Assembly: GCF_031624395.1 (NCBI RefSeq)
Contig: NZ_JAMQON010000001.1
Span: 124,001-188,000 of the forward strand
Direction: 5' to 3'
DNA length: 64,000 nucleotides
Source: Halomicroarcula saliterrae
Lineage (GTDB): Archaea > Halobacteriota > Halobacteria > Halobacteriales > Haloarculaceae
Part shown: positions 1 through 9,133 of the stretch, one piece after another
Numbering within the stretch: the first letter of the stretch is position 1
Layout of the letters: every line of letters begins with the position of its first letter
Made by a program: the position numbers and the translations under genes
The notes under the pieces: generated by a model
The model's database searches: none
Told to the model about the DNA's origin: nothing
The model's input: only the letters and a program-made list of their open reading frames with translations

Positions 1-27
1 CTCTCGGACTGGTTGTGACCCGCTCGT

Positions 28-1290
28 TCACTCTGTCCCCGCCCGCGCCGTCTCGGGGAGCCGACCGTCGGCGTGGAGGACGAGGAGCACGGCCAGCAGC
101 GCGACCAGCCCGCCGCCCATCCACTCGAAGATGGTGGCGAAGGGGACGCCCGCGTCCCGCAGGAGGCCGACGAGGAGGCTCCCGGGGGCCTGAATGAGCA
201 TCATCCCCGCGCCGTAGGCCGCGTAGGCGCTGGCCCGGTGGCGGTCCGGGAGCGAGCCCAGCAGGTAGGTGTCGACCGCCGGGAAGATGCTGTGGATGAC
301 ATAGCCCATGACGACGCTGAGCGCGGCCAGCGGCCAGAACCCGCGGACGGCGGGCAGGAGGAGGATACAGCCGGTGAAGGCCCCGAGGATGGCGAGCAGG
401 TACGGAACCGCCGGGAGCCGGTCGGCCAGCCGGCCGCTGAGGTAGAAGGCCGGGACGCCGGCCGCGAAGACGACCTGCAGGAGCGTCCGCCCGGCGGTCC
501 CGTCGATGCCGACCGTGCCCATGTACGTGACGTAGAAGTTGAACACGCCGTTCCAGACCAGCGTCGTCAGGCCGAGCGTGGCGATCGCGGTGAGGACGAT
601 AGGCCACTGCGCGCGGACCGCTCGGAAAAAGTCCGTGTCCTGCTGACCGGCCTCGGGGAACGTCGTCCGGCGGGCGACGAGCGTGAACACGACGGTCATC
701 ACCGCCGACCCGACGGCCATCGCCAGCAGCGTCGTCCGCCAGTCGCCGACGGCGAGGGCGACGGTGACGAGACCGGGGGCGGCCACCGCGGCGAGCTGGC
801 TCGCGACGCCGTGGAGCCCCAGCGCCCGTCCGGGCGACTCGCGGAACAGCTCGCTGATGAGCGGGTTGGCCGCGACGAGGTAGACGCCGCTCGCGGTGCC
901 CATGACGAACGCGCCCGCGAGCAACAGCCTCGGGTCGCTCGTCAGGGCGGTAGAGGCCGTCCCCAGTGTCAGTATCCCGCCGGAGACGAGAATCGCGCGG
1001 GCTCTGCTCACCCGCGTCAGCAGGAGGCCAGTCGGCAGGCGCGGCACCGCGCTGCCGACCCAGACGAGCGTCGCCAGCAGTCCGAGGGTGGCGTCGCTGG
1101 CGCCGGTAGCGGTTCTGATGGGTTCGATGAGCGGCGCGAACACGACGCGAGCGAGATTGATGACGAATATCAGCCCGAGCAACGAGCCGAACACGGGCCG
1201 TCGGGACACACCGGCCGTTTCGGGGGCGACCGGAAGGCGTTTCCGGAACGTCGCGGCCTTTTTAAGTCCGGCTGTCACACTGTCCCACAT
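28..1290 (-). CDS. MFS transporter
   Basis: Predicted 12-segment major facilitator superfamily permease of the cytoplasmic membrane; substrate not deducible. The 420-residue product alternates long hydrophobic stretches with short basic loops, for example LLTRVSRAR between early segments, the position of the MFS signature loop. The first 27 residues are polar and basic. The ATG at 1290 overlaps the start codon of the divergent zinc-ribbon gene on the other strand, and that gene's promoter lies inside this N-terminus, so a later start is plausible: a GTG at 1209, just before RRPVFGSLLG and the first membrane segment, would give about 393 residues. Family call is from hydropathy and loop pattern; no neighbouring pathway suggests a substrate. 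Confidence 0.82.
   Translation of the reverse strand: MWDSVTAGLKKAATFRKRLPVAPETAGVSRRPVFGSLLGLIFVINLARVVFAPLIEPIRTATGASDATLGLLATLVWVGSAVPRLPTGLLLTRVSRARAILVSGGILTLGTASTALTSDPRLLLAGAFVMGTASGVYLVAANPLISELFRESPGRALGLHGVASQLAAVAAPGLVTVALAVGDWRTTLLAMAVGSAVMTVVFTLVARRTTFPEAGQQDTDFFRAVRAQWPIVLTAIATLGLTTLVWNGVFNFYVTYMGTVGIDGTAGRTLLQVVFAAGVPAFYLSGRLADRLPAVPYLLAILGAFTGCILLLPAVRGFWPLAALSVVMGYVIHSIFPAVDTYLLGSLPDRHRASAYAAYGAGMMLIQAPGSLLVGLLRDAGVPFATIFEWMGGGLVALLAVLLVLHADGRLPETARAGTE
1259..1266 (+). promoter_or_regulatory. TATA-like box for the small zinc-ribbon gene
   Basis: TTTTTAAG lies 25-30 nt before the ATG at 1289, the spacing expected if transcription starts at or next to the start codon (leaderless mRNA). 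The box is inside the annotated N-terminus of the divergent MFS gene. Confidence 0.55.
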
Positions 1291-1459
1291 GGACTCGGTC
1301 AGAAAGGCCCTACGGAGCGGGGATGTCGAGAAAGACAGTTACGGGCGACTCTCCTGTAGTGCCTGCGAGGAGGAGCTGGCGACGGACAACGACCCCGACG
1401 AAATCGGGAAACAGCGGGTCTGTCCGGAGTGTGAGAGCACGTGGACGGAGCTTAGCTGA
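1289..1459 (+). CDS. HVO_0758-like small zinc finger protein
   Basis: A 56-residue protein with two CxxC knuckles (CSAC at residues 23-26 and CPEC at 45-48), which together can bind one zinc ion as a rubredoxin-like ribbon. The N-terminus MDSVRKALRSGDVEKD and the zinc knuckles match what I remember of the haloarchaeal HVO_0758 family of micro-proteins. The start is supported by a TATA-like box at the leaderless distance. Its role is unknown; small zinc ribbons of this type may bind protein or nucleic acid. It is divergent from the MFS gene, with start codons overlapping by two bases, and ends 9 bp before the convergent aldo/keto reductase stop. Confidence 0.85.
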   Translation: MDSVRKALRSGDVEKDSYGRLSCSACEEELATDNDPDEIGKQRVCPECESTWTELS

Positions 1460-1468
1460 CTCGCCCGG

Positions 1469-2554
1469 TCACTCGAAGACGGCATCGAACGCGTCGGCGC
1501 CGAGCGGTTCGTAGCTGCCCGCGGCCACGTTCTCTCGCGCGTGCTCGACGGACCCCGTCCCGACGAGCGAACAGGTCACACCCGGCGCGCTGCGGGCGAA
1601 GTTGATGGCCCGCTGGGCGCGAGTCTCCCCCTCCAGCTTCGCTTCGACGCTGTCCGGCATCTCCGCGGCTAGCCGGCCCTGCATCATCGAGGCGCTCGTG
1701 AACACGTCCAGCCCGGCCTCGTGGGCGAACCACAGCGCCGACTGTGGACCTTCCGGACCCTCGTGTGACTGGACGGTGAACGCGTCGGCCATGAACACGT
1801 TGAACGGCAACTGAATCGCCCGAAAGTGCGTCGCCGTGTTCCCCGCCGACTCGGCCGCTGACCGCGCACGCTCGACGACTTCCGGCAGCGAGAGGTAGCT
1901 GTCGTGGTCCGCTGGCACGCGGAAGGCGTCCCACGTCGCCACGCCGTAGTGGGCGATGTCGCCCTCGTCGGCACGCGCCTCCAGTCGCTCGAACGTCGCT
2001 TCGAGCTGGTCGTAGACGGTCTCGCGACTCTTCTCGGCCAGCTGCGTCTCCGGGTTGTGGACGTAGTAGCAGTCGACGGTGTCGAGGCCCAGATTCGACA
2101 GCGAGCGGTCGAGCTGGTCGTCGATGAACGCCGGGGCGATACAGTGTTGCCCGCCTACGAGGTCCGCCCGGTCGACGAGCCCGGTGTCGACGTACTCGCG
2201 TTTGACGTACGCCCCGGGGTTGTCGGGGCGCTCGCCGTCGAATGGAACGAACCCGCCTTTGGTCGCCACGACGGCCGCCGACCGGTCGATGTCGGCGTCG
2301 GCCAGCGCCGTTCCCACCACTCGCTCCGAGCGCTGATGGCGGTAGTTGATGGCCGTGTCGACTACGTTTATGCCCGACTCCAGCGCGGTCCGGATGGCCT
2401 CGCCGTAGGCCTCGTCGCGCTCGTCGGTCGCGTCGCCGAGGTACGTGCCGACGCCGATGCTGGAGACGACGCCGTCGCCGAAACGCCGGTAGAACGTCCG
2501 TGCGAAGTCGTCGTGGTCGTTCCGGTACGCCCACGTCCCCTCACGTGTTGCCAT
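1469..2554 (-). CDS. Aldo/keto reductase
   Basis: NADPH-dependent oxidoreductase of the aldo/keto reductase superfamily, TIM-barrel fold, soluble. From the ATG at 2554 (361 residues) the catalytic tetrad is visible: Asp66 in VVDTAINY, Tyr71, Lys99 in VVATKGG and His166 in YYVHNPE. The C-terminal cofactor-binding region (GVTCSLVGTGSVEHARENV) is also present. The ATG at 2554 is preferred over a GTG six bases upstream because a TATA-like TGTTTTTGT lies about 27 nt before it. Substrate unknown. It stands alone, convergent with the zinc-ribbon gene, downstream of a DHH phosphoesterase on the same strand. Confidence 0.88.
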   Translation of the reverse strand: MATREGTWAYRNDHDDFARTFYRRFGDGVVSSIGVGTYLGDATDERDEAYGEAIRTALESGINVVDTAINYRHQRSERVVGTALADADIDRSAAVVATKGGFVPFDGERPDNPGAYVKREYVDTGLVDRADLVGGQHCIAPAFIDDQLDRSLSNLGLDTVDCYYVHNPETQLAEKSRETVYDQLEATFERLEARADEGDIAHYGVATWDAFRVPADHDSYLSLPEVVERARSAAESAGNTATHFRAIQLPFNVFMADAFTVQSHEGPEGPQSALWFAHEAGLDVFTSASMMQGRLAAEMPDSVEAKLEGETRAQRAINFARSAPGVTCSLVGTGSVEHARENVAAGSYEPLGADAFDAVFE

Positions 2555-2593
2555 AGCCACGCTACTGGCCGGCCGGACAAAAACAGCGAGGTC

Positions 2594-3793
2594 TCAGCGC
2601 TCGCCGGCCATCGCCGCGAAGATGCGCTCCTGGAGCTGTTCGCGCGTGACGCCCTCGCTCGGGCCGATGCCGTCCATGTACTCGATGGGAATCTTCCCGC
2701 CGCCCATGCGGGCGTGGCCGCCGCCCTCGGCCATCGGGATGTCGTCCACGACGGCCTCGATGGCCCGGCCGATGTGGACCCGGTCGTCGCGCGAGCGGCC
2801 GGCGATGCGGATGATTCCCTCTTTCTCGCCGATGACGACGACCGCCGAGACGCCCTCCAGCGTCTCCAGTTCGTCGGCGGCCTGGGGAATCGCGTCGGTG
2901 TTCGACACCTCGCCCACGTCGCTGAAGCCGTAGGGTGCGTTGACCACGCGCTCGCTGATGGCCCGGGACTTCACGTCGAGCACTTCGGCGTCGACCTGTG
3001 GGTTGGCGATGCGGTTCAACAGGTCGCTGTCGACGCCCTCGTAGAGGTACGCCGCCGCGGCGAAATCGGCGGCGGAACAGCCGTTCGTCAGCGACCGGGT
3101 GTCCGACTGGATACCGTATATCAGCCCCGTCGCGACGTGGCTGGGCATCGCGTCCGCCGGCACGTCGGCCGTGTCGACGCCGCCGTCGGTCAGCGCCACG
3201 TCGACCTCGAAGAAGTCCCAGTCGAGCGACTCGAAGTACTCGGCGAAGATGGTCGCACACGCGCCGGTCTCGGGTCGCACGTCGGTGAAATCGAGGCCGG
3301 TGCCGCCACCGGGGTGGTGGTCGACGACGGCGACCGGGTCGATTTCCTCCGCCCCCGCGAAGCCGCGGGGCTCGTTGTGGTCGACGAGCACGACCGCGTC
3401 TGTGTCGATGTCACCGACCGACTCGACGCGCTCGAAGTCGAGGTCGAGCACAGTCTGGAACGCGCGGTTCTCCGGGCGGCGGATTTCGCCCGTGTAGCAC
3501 AGGTTCGCGTCGGTCCCGCCGGCGGCCGCGAGCTGGTCGACGGCCAGCGCCGACGACATCGCGTCCGGGTCCGGGTTGGGGTGCATCAGAACCGTGACCG
3601 CGTCGTAGTCGGCCAGTATCGATTTGAGCCGGCTGACCGGTGACCGCGTCAGATAGCGGTAGAGGGCGAACCCGCCGCCGACGAGGACCAGCAGGCCCAC
3701 GACGACACCCGCGACTTCGACGGGGTTCTCGCTGGCGTAGCCCGGGAGCCCCTCGACCAGACTCACAAGGTCCCCAGCGGCCACCAGATACAT
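2594..3793 (-). CDS. Membrane-anchored DHH/DHHA1 phosphoesterase
   Basis: A 399-residue DHH-superfamily phosphoesterase with one N-terminal membrane helix (about residues 27-47, GVVVGLLVLVGGGFALY). Catalytic motifs of the RecJ/NrnA/GdpP group are visible: HPNPDPDAM (DxD), the DHN of VDHNEPRG and DHH in VDHHPGG, then the DHHA1 glycine motif GGGHARMGGG near the C-terminus. The family contains nanoRNases and cyclic-dinucleotide phosphodiesterases. The membrane anchor recalls GdpP-type enzymes, but the PAS and GGDEF parts of GdpP are absent, so the substrate (cyclic di-AMP, pApA or short RNA) is open. A CTTATTG box at 3816-3822 supports this start as leaderless. Confidence 0.85.
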   Translation of the reverse strand: MYLVAAGDLVSLVEGLPGYASENPVEVAGVVVGLLVLVGGGFALYRYLTRSPVSRLKSILADYDAVTVLMHPNPDPDAMSSALAVDQLAAAGGTDANLCYTGEIRRPENRAFQTVLDLDFERVESVGDIDTDAVVLVDHNEPRGFAGAEEIDPVAVVDHHPGGGTGLDFTDVRPETGACATIFAEYFESLDWDFFEVDVALTDGGVDTADVPADAMPSHVATGLIYGIQSDTRSLTNGCSAADFAAAAYLYEGVDSDLLNRIANPQVDAEVLDVKSRAISERVVNAPYGFSDVGEVSNTDAIPQAADELETLEGVSAVVVIGEKEGIIRIAGRSRDDRVHIGRAIEAVVDDIPMAEGGGHARMGGGKIPIEYMDGIGPSEGVTREQLQERIFAAMAGER

Positions 3794-3835
3794 ATTGCGT
3801 ATCTGGTCCGGGAAACAATAAGAAGGTTCCCCCGC

Positions 3836-4723
3836 TCACTCACCGGGGTACGCTTCCACTGCCGCGCGGTAACCCTCCCTGAACGTCGGGTAGGCGAACT
3901 CGTACCCCAGCTCGCGGAGGCGCTCGTTCGAGCAGCGCTTGCTCGTCTGGATACGGCGTTTCGCCGTCGCCGACAGCTCCGGGTCGGCCAGGCGCTCCTC
4001 GGTCGTCTGTTTGGGCGGGAACGGAACCGAACACGCCTCGGCCAGCCAGTCGGCGAAGGCCCACTTCTCGACCGGCTCGTCGTCGACGACGAGGACGACC
4101 TCGTCGCGGTAGTCCTCCTCCAGCAGATGTCGCACCGACCCGGCCGCGTCGTCGCGATGCACCATGTTGAGATAGCCCGCGGTGACGGGCCCCTCCAGAT
4201 ACCGCTCCAGCCGGTAGCGGTCCGGACCGTAGAGGCCGGCAAAGCGGGCGACCGACCCGTGGCCGCCGTGCTCGGCCGGCCGCTCGCGGGCGACTCGCTC
4301 GGCCTCGGCCAGCACCTCGGTCTTCTCGGTCCGGGGGTCGAGCGGGGTCTCCTCGTCGACCCACGCGCCGTCGTGGTCGCCGTAGACGCCCGTACTGGAC
4401 GTGTACACCAGCCGCTCGGGCGCATCCGCGCGGGACCAGAAGTGGTCGATGGCCGTCCGTAACCCCTCGACGTACACCTCGCGGGCCACGTCGGCGCCCC
4501 GACCGCCGGAGCTGGCCGCAAAGACCACCCAGTCGACGTCCGGCACCGCCGACAGCGAGTCGTCGTCGGTCACGTCGGCCTGTACCCCCTCGAACCCCGC
4601 CTGTTCGATGGCGTCCAGCCCGGCCGTGGAGCGGCGGACGCCGACGACCTCGTGGTCGGCCCGCAGCTGTCGGCCCAGTTCGAGCCCGACGTAGCCACAG
4701 CCTAGGATGGCGACCCGACTCAT
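3836..4723 (-). CDS. NAD(P)-binding SDR/epimerase family protein
   Basis: A 295-residue extended short-chain dehydrogenase/epimerase-type protein. The N-terminal Rossmann motif GCGYVGLELG sits directly after the start, and the VYTSSTGVYG segment corresponds to the active-site Ser/Tyr region of nucleoside-diphosphate-sugar epimerases. It resembles the YeeZ-like group rather than a dedicated sugar epimerase. Its ATG overlaps the TGA of the upstream gene (ATGA at 4720-4723), so the two are translationally coupled on the minus strand. The reading frame stays open upstream to 5305, but that part is arginine-rich shadow sequence and lies over the coupled gene. Confidence 0.82.
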   Translation of the reverse strand: MSRVAILGCGYVGLELGRQLRADHEVVGVRRSTAGLDAIEQAGFEGVQADVTDDDSLSAVPDVDWVVFAASSGGRGADVAREVYVEGLRTAIDHFWSRADAPERLVYTSSTGVYGDHDGAWVDEETPLDPRTEKTEVLAEAERVARERPAEHGGHGSVARFAGLYGPDRYRLERYLEGPVTAGYLNMVHRDDAAGSVRHLLEEDYRDEVVLVVDDEPVEKWAFADWLAEACSVPFPPKQTTEERLADPELSATAKRRIQTSKRCSNERLRELGYEFAYPTFREGYRAAVEAYPGE

Positions 4724-5148
4724 CGCTGTCGACTCTCGATGTAGCTGTGCAAGAGGGCGTACTCCCGGAGCGTCATCGGGTAGCGCCCCTCTATCTTCTG
4801 TTGAATCTCCTTGGGTTCGAGCTGGCTGTCGATGCCCGACGCCAGCGATTCGACGTCCATCACGGCCGTCGTCATCCCCATCAGGAGGATATCTTGCGCC
4901 TCCGCCTGTAGCGAGCCCGCGTCGGGCCGGTCGGGGTCGGTGGCCAGCACGGCCGTCGCGTCTTCGAGGGCGAGTTCCGCGACCTCGCCGGCCGCGACGG
5001 CCTCGACGGTGTCGCTGTCGAGGGCCGTCGCCTCGGCGACGGCGTCGGCGCCGACCGACTCGACCGTCTCGGCGAGGACCGACCCGTAGGCCGCAAGCAG
5101 CGCGTCGGGCGACTGGTCGCCCGCGTCGGGAAACGCAGATCTGAGCAT
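4720..5148 (-). CDS. Conserved haloarchaeal protein (DUF5791-like)
   Basis: A 142-residue soluble acidic protein without membrane segments or metal motifs. It is helical and alanine-rich in the middle (VESVGADAVAEATALDSDTVEAV), with a conserved-looking C-terminus (EIQQKIEGRYPMTLREYALLHSYIESR). From memory this matches a haloarchaeal family catalogued as DUF5791; the function is unknown. It is coupled by ATGA to the downstream epimerase-like gene, so the two are probably co-expressed. About 100 nt separate it from the end of the pilus-like operon, which is transcribed in the same direction. Confidence 0.75.
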   Translation of the reverse strand: MLRSAFPDAGDQSPDALLAAYGSVLAETVESVGADAVAEATALDSDTVEAVAAGEVAELALEDATAVLATDPDRPDAGSLQAEAQDILLMGMTTAVMDVESLASGIDSQLEPKEIQQKIEGRYPMTLREYALLHSYIESRQR

Positions 5149-5249
5149 GGCTGTGGCTACGGGGCGGGGGCGTTATAGGAATTGGCTTCGGTGCTGATAC
5201 TATCGGAACCGAAAGGCCGGGACCCCCGGCGTGTCGACCGACACCACCG

Positions 5250-8200
5250 CTACCCGTCGCCGGGCCATCCCGCCGAACTCTCGACGCTGTTGCCGTCCTT
5301 GTCACCGACCCCGCGCGGTTTCGGCGGGACCACGATTACGACGCCGGTGTCGGCCCGGACGGAGAGTCGCGTGTTGGCGCCCAGTCGCTCGGCCGTCCCG
5401 TCGCCGTCCGCGTCGAGAGTGACCGCTTCGTCCTCGCGGGCGTACGTCACTGTCGCTCCGGGCCGCCCCGGCGGGCCGTGATTCGCCGTCACGGCGAAGC
5501 GGGCGTACTCCCCTTCGACGGTGACCCACCAGATGTTCGTCGTCGCGTACCACGGCGCCGGCGGCGCGAGCGGGAGGCCCGACGGAAGGATACGCGTCCC
5601 GAGTCGCTTCTCCGCCAGCGTCTCGACTTTCCGCCCGGCCCGGTCCGCGAGAGCGGTCTGTAACTCGTTGCGCGCGACGGTCCGCACGGCGTTTGCGGTC
5701 CGGTTGACGACATCGCTGGGCGGTCGCACCCGGGCCGTGTCCAGCGTGGTCGTCGCGGTCCGGACGAGCCGGAGTCTGAGCCAGTCCGCTTCCAGCGTCG
5801 AGAGGTTTCGGCGGCGCTGTGCGAGCGCTGCGATACGCTCGGCCGCGGAGTCGTTCGCGAGCGCGACCCCACGGGCCGCTGTCGTCCCCCAGCGGGCCAT
5901 CGCGTCGCCGACGAGACGCTCGCTCACCGCGCCGTCCGCGTCGAGTTCCGCACTGACCCGGTGTCTGAGCGCCCCGATTACCTGCCCGTTCGACCGGGCG
6001 ACGGCCGACTGTAACCGCTCCCGGCGCCTGTCGAGGGTCGGATTCTCACCGGGCGGCCGGGTCTCGTTGGCCGCCGCGAGCGTCTTCGCCGCCGCCGCGA
6101 GGCCGGCTCTCTCTTTGCGCCTGTTCAGGCCGTCCAACACTGCTGTGACCGCGTTGCCGTATGGGACGCTGAACACGTTGACGTTGCGAGCGACGAGCGG
6201 ATGCTCGGTCCCGTTGAGGGCGGGCACCCGCGACTTGCCGACCGAGGCCAGCGTCAGATACTGCGGCTGGGCCTCCACCCGTGTCCGGACGGGGCCGGCC
6301 GGCCCGCTCGGAACCGGGCGCGTCCGCGGAACCCTCGTCTCGCGTGCGGTCAGCCCCCGTCTGAGCGCGGCCAGCGACCCGCCGGTCAGCGACCCGAGCC
6401 GGTCGTTCACGCCGGACTTGACCTTCGAGTGGCTCTGAGCGTGTTTGTCCAACCGTCGTTCGACGGCGTCGAGGAACGCCACGCGGGCCGCGACCCGGGC
6501 CCTGTCGGCGGCACTGTCGTAGGTCTCCGGCGCGTCGACCAGCTGCGCGCGGCGCTGTCTGAGCTTCCCTCGGAGCCGTTTCGCCGGGTTCGTCTGAAAC
6601 GACCCGACTGCGCCGCGGTCGGTCGTCACGGCGATGTCCCGGACCCGTTCGCGGAGCGCTCGCAGGTCCGTGGCTATCCAGACGTGTATCGAGTCCGGCC
6701 GCGCTCCCGTGATGCTCGCGGGCTCTCGCTCGAACCGTTCGAGTGCGATCTGTTTCGTGGTGTGCTCGTGGCCCCCCGGGAGTAGTTCCGATTCGGCCGT
6801 CGGCTCGACGTCGGCCAGGTTCTCGCCGTCAAGCGGGCTCCCGCTGCGGTCGTGGGCCGTCCGGATGCCGCGAACGGGCGCCAGCGATTCGTTGCGATGG
6901 TCGCCGACGAGCGCGACGCGCACGCGGACCCGCTCTGTCTGCTCCGTGCGAGTCCGTCTGTTCGCGTTCCCTCGCTTCCACCGGGCGACCCGAATACGGG
7001 TAATTTCGACCGTGTGTCCGAACCGCTCGAACGCGTGCCAGCCGTCGGGAACGGTCGCCCCGCCAGCGTCGGTGCCGACGACCCGCGCGCTCGAACTCTC
7101 CTCCTCGTCGATAAACTGCCACTCGGGACCCGGCGGGTCGGGCCGGTCGGGCCGGCCGCCGCCGAGTTGCTCGCGCTCGGTGACGACTTTCGCCTCGACG
7201 GTGTAGGCGTCTCTGGCGGTGGCGTTGAGGGCGTCCGGCATCCCGACGCCGCGGAACGCGTCGTCGGCCGTCCCGTTGATACCGATTCGCGTCGGGTCGT
7301 CCGGCTGTGGCGCGCTGGCACCCCCGGTGGAGATGTTCTGACTTGCCGGCCGGTAGTCGGTCTTTCGCAGTATCCGGTCGGCGAGCGGCCCGTTGCTCGT
7401 GGTGGCCACCACGTCCCTGACGCCGACGGCGGCCGTCGCCTCGGTCAGCGCCTGACGCCCCTCGGGGTCACTGCGGCCGAAGACGGCGCGCTGGACGCCC
7501 AGGAGGGCGCCGTTGGTCGCCAGACTCACGTGCCTGTTCGCGACGACGTTCCCGACCGGACCGCCGCCGAACTGGGCGTACCCGCGCGCCCACGCGATGG
7601 GGTACAGCCGGGCCGTCAGCCGCCGGCTCAACCCCGGCCGGGCGAGCCCGTTCGTCAGTCGGGTCTCGTAGGTCTCCGTCCGGTCGTGGGCGTACAACAC
7701 CGGCGTCGGGACGACGACCGTCGGGGAGACGGTCCGCCGATTGACCACCGCCCCACCCCGACGCGTGGTCAGGGTGATGTTCGACACCGTCACGCGGAGG
7801 GCGGTACCGTTCTCGCCGGCGCGTTCGACCGTCACGCGGTCGATAGCCCGCTCGTACTCCGCCGTCGAATCGACGGCCGGGAGCGACGCCGTCGTCTCGA
7901 CCCCGTCGCTGCGGGCCGAGAGCCGGTCGAGGTTCGCGCGGGCCCGCAGGTACACCCGCAGCCGGAGGCTGTCACGGAACGGCTCGTCGTCGCTCAGTGC
8001 CCGGCCCACCGGCGTGTCCGCGGGCTCGACGACGGGTGCGGCGGCGGCCCGGCGACCGGCCGTCGCGACGCCGTCCCGGACGGCGGTCTGGCTGGCCGCA
8101 GTCACCTCCGTTAGCGTGCGCTCGACCGCCGTCTCACTCGGTGCCGGCTCGGTCGACAGCGTCGGGGCGAGCGCCAGACTGGCGACCAGCAGCAGGACGC

Positions 8201-8273
8201 CGACCACCGCGAAGGGTACCCGGCCGCGCCGGTCCGTGGCCAGCGGGAGTCCCGGTCGGCTCACGGGGACCAC
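5250..8273 (-). CDS. Large membrane-anchored surface protein of the Tad/pilus-like operon
   Basis: A 1007-residue protein with an N-terminal membrane segment (about residues 19-40, VPFAVVGVLLLVASLALAPT) and an otherwise extracellular-looking, Thr/Arg/Val-rich body. The middle (about residues 550-900) is rich in helices with Arg/Ala heptad character; the C-terminus, including APWYATTNIWWVTVEGEY, looks like a beta domain. No enzyme motif is visible. It is the last gene of an eight-gene minus-strand operon and overlaps its upstream neighbour by 13 nt. Likely a structural or minor-pilin-like component displayed outside the cell. From memory this family is catalogued among haloarchaeal DUF72xx entries (DUF7286). 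The start at 8273 is a GTG-type start; a slightly later one is possible. Confidence 0.72.
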   Translation of the reverse strand: MVPVSRPGLPLATDRRGRVPFAVVGVLLLVASLALAPTLSTEPAPSETAVERTLTEVTAASQTAVRDGVATAGRRAAAAPVVEPADTPVGRALSDDEPFRDSLRLRVYLRARANLDRLSARSDGVETTASLPAVDSTAEYERAIDRVTVERAGENGTALRVTVSNITLTTRRGGAVVNRRTVSPTVVVPTPVLYAHDRTETYETRLTNGLARPGLSRRLTARLYPIAWARGYAQFGGGPVGNVVANRHVSLATNGALLGVQRAVFGRSDPEGRQALTEATAAVGVRDVVATTSNGPLADRILRKTDYRPASQNISTGGASAPQPDDPTRIGINGTADDAFRGVGMPDALNATARDAYTVEAKVVTEREQLGGGRPDRPDPPGPEWQFIDEEESSSARVVGTDAGGATVPDGWHAFERFGHTVEITRIRVARWKRGNANRRTRTEQTERVRVRVALVGDHRNESLAPVRGIRTAHDRSGSPLDGENLADVEPTAESELLPGGHEHTTKQIALERFEREPASITGARPDSIHVWIATDLRALRERVRDIAVTTDRGAVGSFQTNPAKRLRGKLRQRRAQLVDAPETYDSAADRARVAARVAFLDAVERRLDKHAQSHSKVKSGVNDRLGSLTGGSLAALRRGLTARETRVPRTRPVPSGPAGPVRTRVEAQPQYLTLASVGKSRVPALNGTEHPLVARNVNVFSVPYGNAVTAVLDGLNRRKERAGLAAAAKTLAAANETRPPGENPTLDRRRERLQSAVARSNGQVIGALRHRVSAELDADGAVSERLVGDAMARWGTTAARGVALANDSAAERIAALAQRRRNLSTLEADWLRLRLVRTATTTLDTARVRPPSDVVNRTANAVRTVARNELQTALADRAGRKVETLAEKRLGTRILPSGLPLAPPAPWYATTNIWWVTVEGEYARFAVTANHGPPGRPGATVTYAREDEAVTLDADGDGTAERLGANTRLSVRADTGVVIVVPPKPRGVGDKDGNSVESSAGWPGDG

Positions 8274-9133
8274 GTCCTGACGGTGACTGTGACGTTGCCG
8301 GTCCGGACCGCGCTCGCCGCGGCCGCCGGGGAGTCGAACCGGGTACGCATGTCCCGCTCGAACCGGGTCGCGAGTGCCGCCCGGAGCTTCGCGTTCAGCT
8401 CGCTCGCCGAGCTGGAGTCGGCCGACAGCCGCCCGGCGTCGGTGAGCCGCCCCATCCGGCGGTAGCGCCTCGTCATCAGTCGGTCACCGGGGTAGTCGCC
8501 GTCGAGGGCGAGCTGGGCCCTCCGCGGCGGAAAGAGTCCCTCGACGACGGCGCCGGCCACCAGCGACGCGACGCCGTCGTACCCCGAGACTGGCGCCGCC
8601 GGCCGGGCCGCTCCGCGCACCGACGGCGCCGGACTCGGCACCGTCACCGTCGCCGCGTCGACGGCCGCCGAGGGCGGCGGTCGCGGGCCGACTCGCATCG
8701 CGGCGTCGACGGGCGCGCCGCGGTAGGGCTCCCAGCGGGCCCGGACCGCGGTCCGCTGCCCGCGTTCCCGGAGGCGTCCGCGCGTGGTCGTCGCGACCGC
8801 CCGCTCGAATCCGACGCCGGCCGTCGAGAGACGCTTCCCGCCGACGCTGGTGCGGCTCATCGCCGCCTCGCCCAGGAGTTCGGCGACTGTGCCGTGGGCC
8901 GTCCGCCGGTGACTCGCCGTCGCGTTAGTCGTCCATGGGGGTGGGTCGCCCGGCGGCGCGAGTTCGTACTCGACGCTGGCGGTGCTCGTCGCGAGCAGTT
9001 CGGCCCGGTCGGCGGCCGGGTTCTCGGTCGTCGCCGTCTCGACCGCGGCGCCGTTGACGACGACCGTAATCGCGGCCCCGACGAGCAGGAGGAAGGCGGT
9101 CCCGTCGACGACCGTACTGGTCGCCCGGCTCAT
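8261..9133 (-). CDS. Membrane-anchored pilus-operon protein
   Basis: A 290-residue protein with one N-terminal hydrophobic helix (about residues 11-28, GTAFLLLVGAAITVVVNG) followed by a polar exported domain. The start at 9133 overlaps the upstream stop codon (ATGA), which fixes it against a longer frame open to 9247. The N-terminal layout, a short polar leader then a hydrophobic helix then a soluble domain, is that of a pilin-like or TadE/TadF-like minor subunit. No catalytic motif is visible. From memory this fits the haloarchaeal DUF7284 group; the function assignment is inferred from operon position. Confidence 0.7.
   Translation of the reverse strand: MSRATSTVVDGTAFLLLVGAAITVVVNGAAVETATTENPAADRAELLATSTASVEYELAPPGDPPPWTTNATASHRRTAHGTVAELLGEAAMSRTSVGGKRLSTAGVGFERAVATTTRGRLRERGQRTAVRARWEPYRGAPVDAAMRVGPRPPPSAAVDAATVTVPSPAPSVRGAARPAAPVSGYDGVASLVAGAVVEGLFPPRRAQLALDGDYPGDRLMTRRYRRMGRLTDAGRLSADSSSASELNAKLRAALATRFERDMRTRFDSPAAAASAVRTGNVTVTVRTWSP

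Noticed and set aside
73-1359. Long plus-strand ORF of 428 codons opposite the MFS gene
   Set aside because: The product is almost only Arg, Gly, Pro, Asp and Glu, and it is an exact shadow of the MFS frame; long antisense ORFs are expected at this GC content.
1904-3643. 579-codon plus-strand ORF across the aldo/keto reductase and DHH genes
   Set aside because: It covers two well-supported minus-strand genes and has no domain; its length only reflects the lack of stop codons in GC-rich antisense.
4724-5305. Upstream extension of the epimerase frame (first about 190 codons)
   Set aside because: Arginine-rich, overlaps the coupled 142-residue gene, and the Rossmann motif begins at the ATG at 4723.
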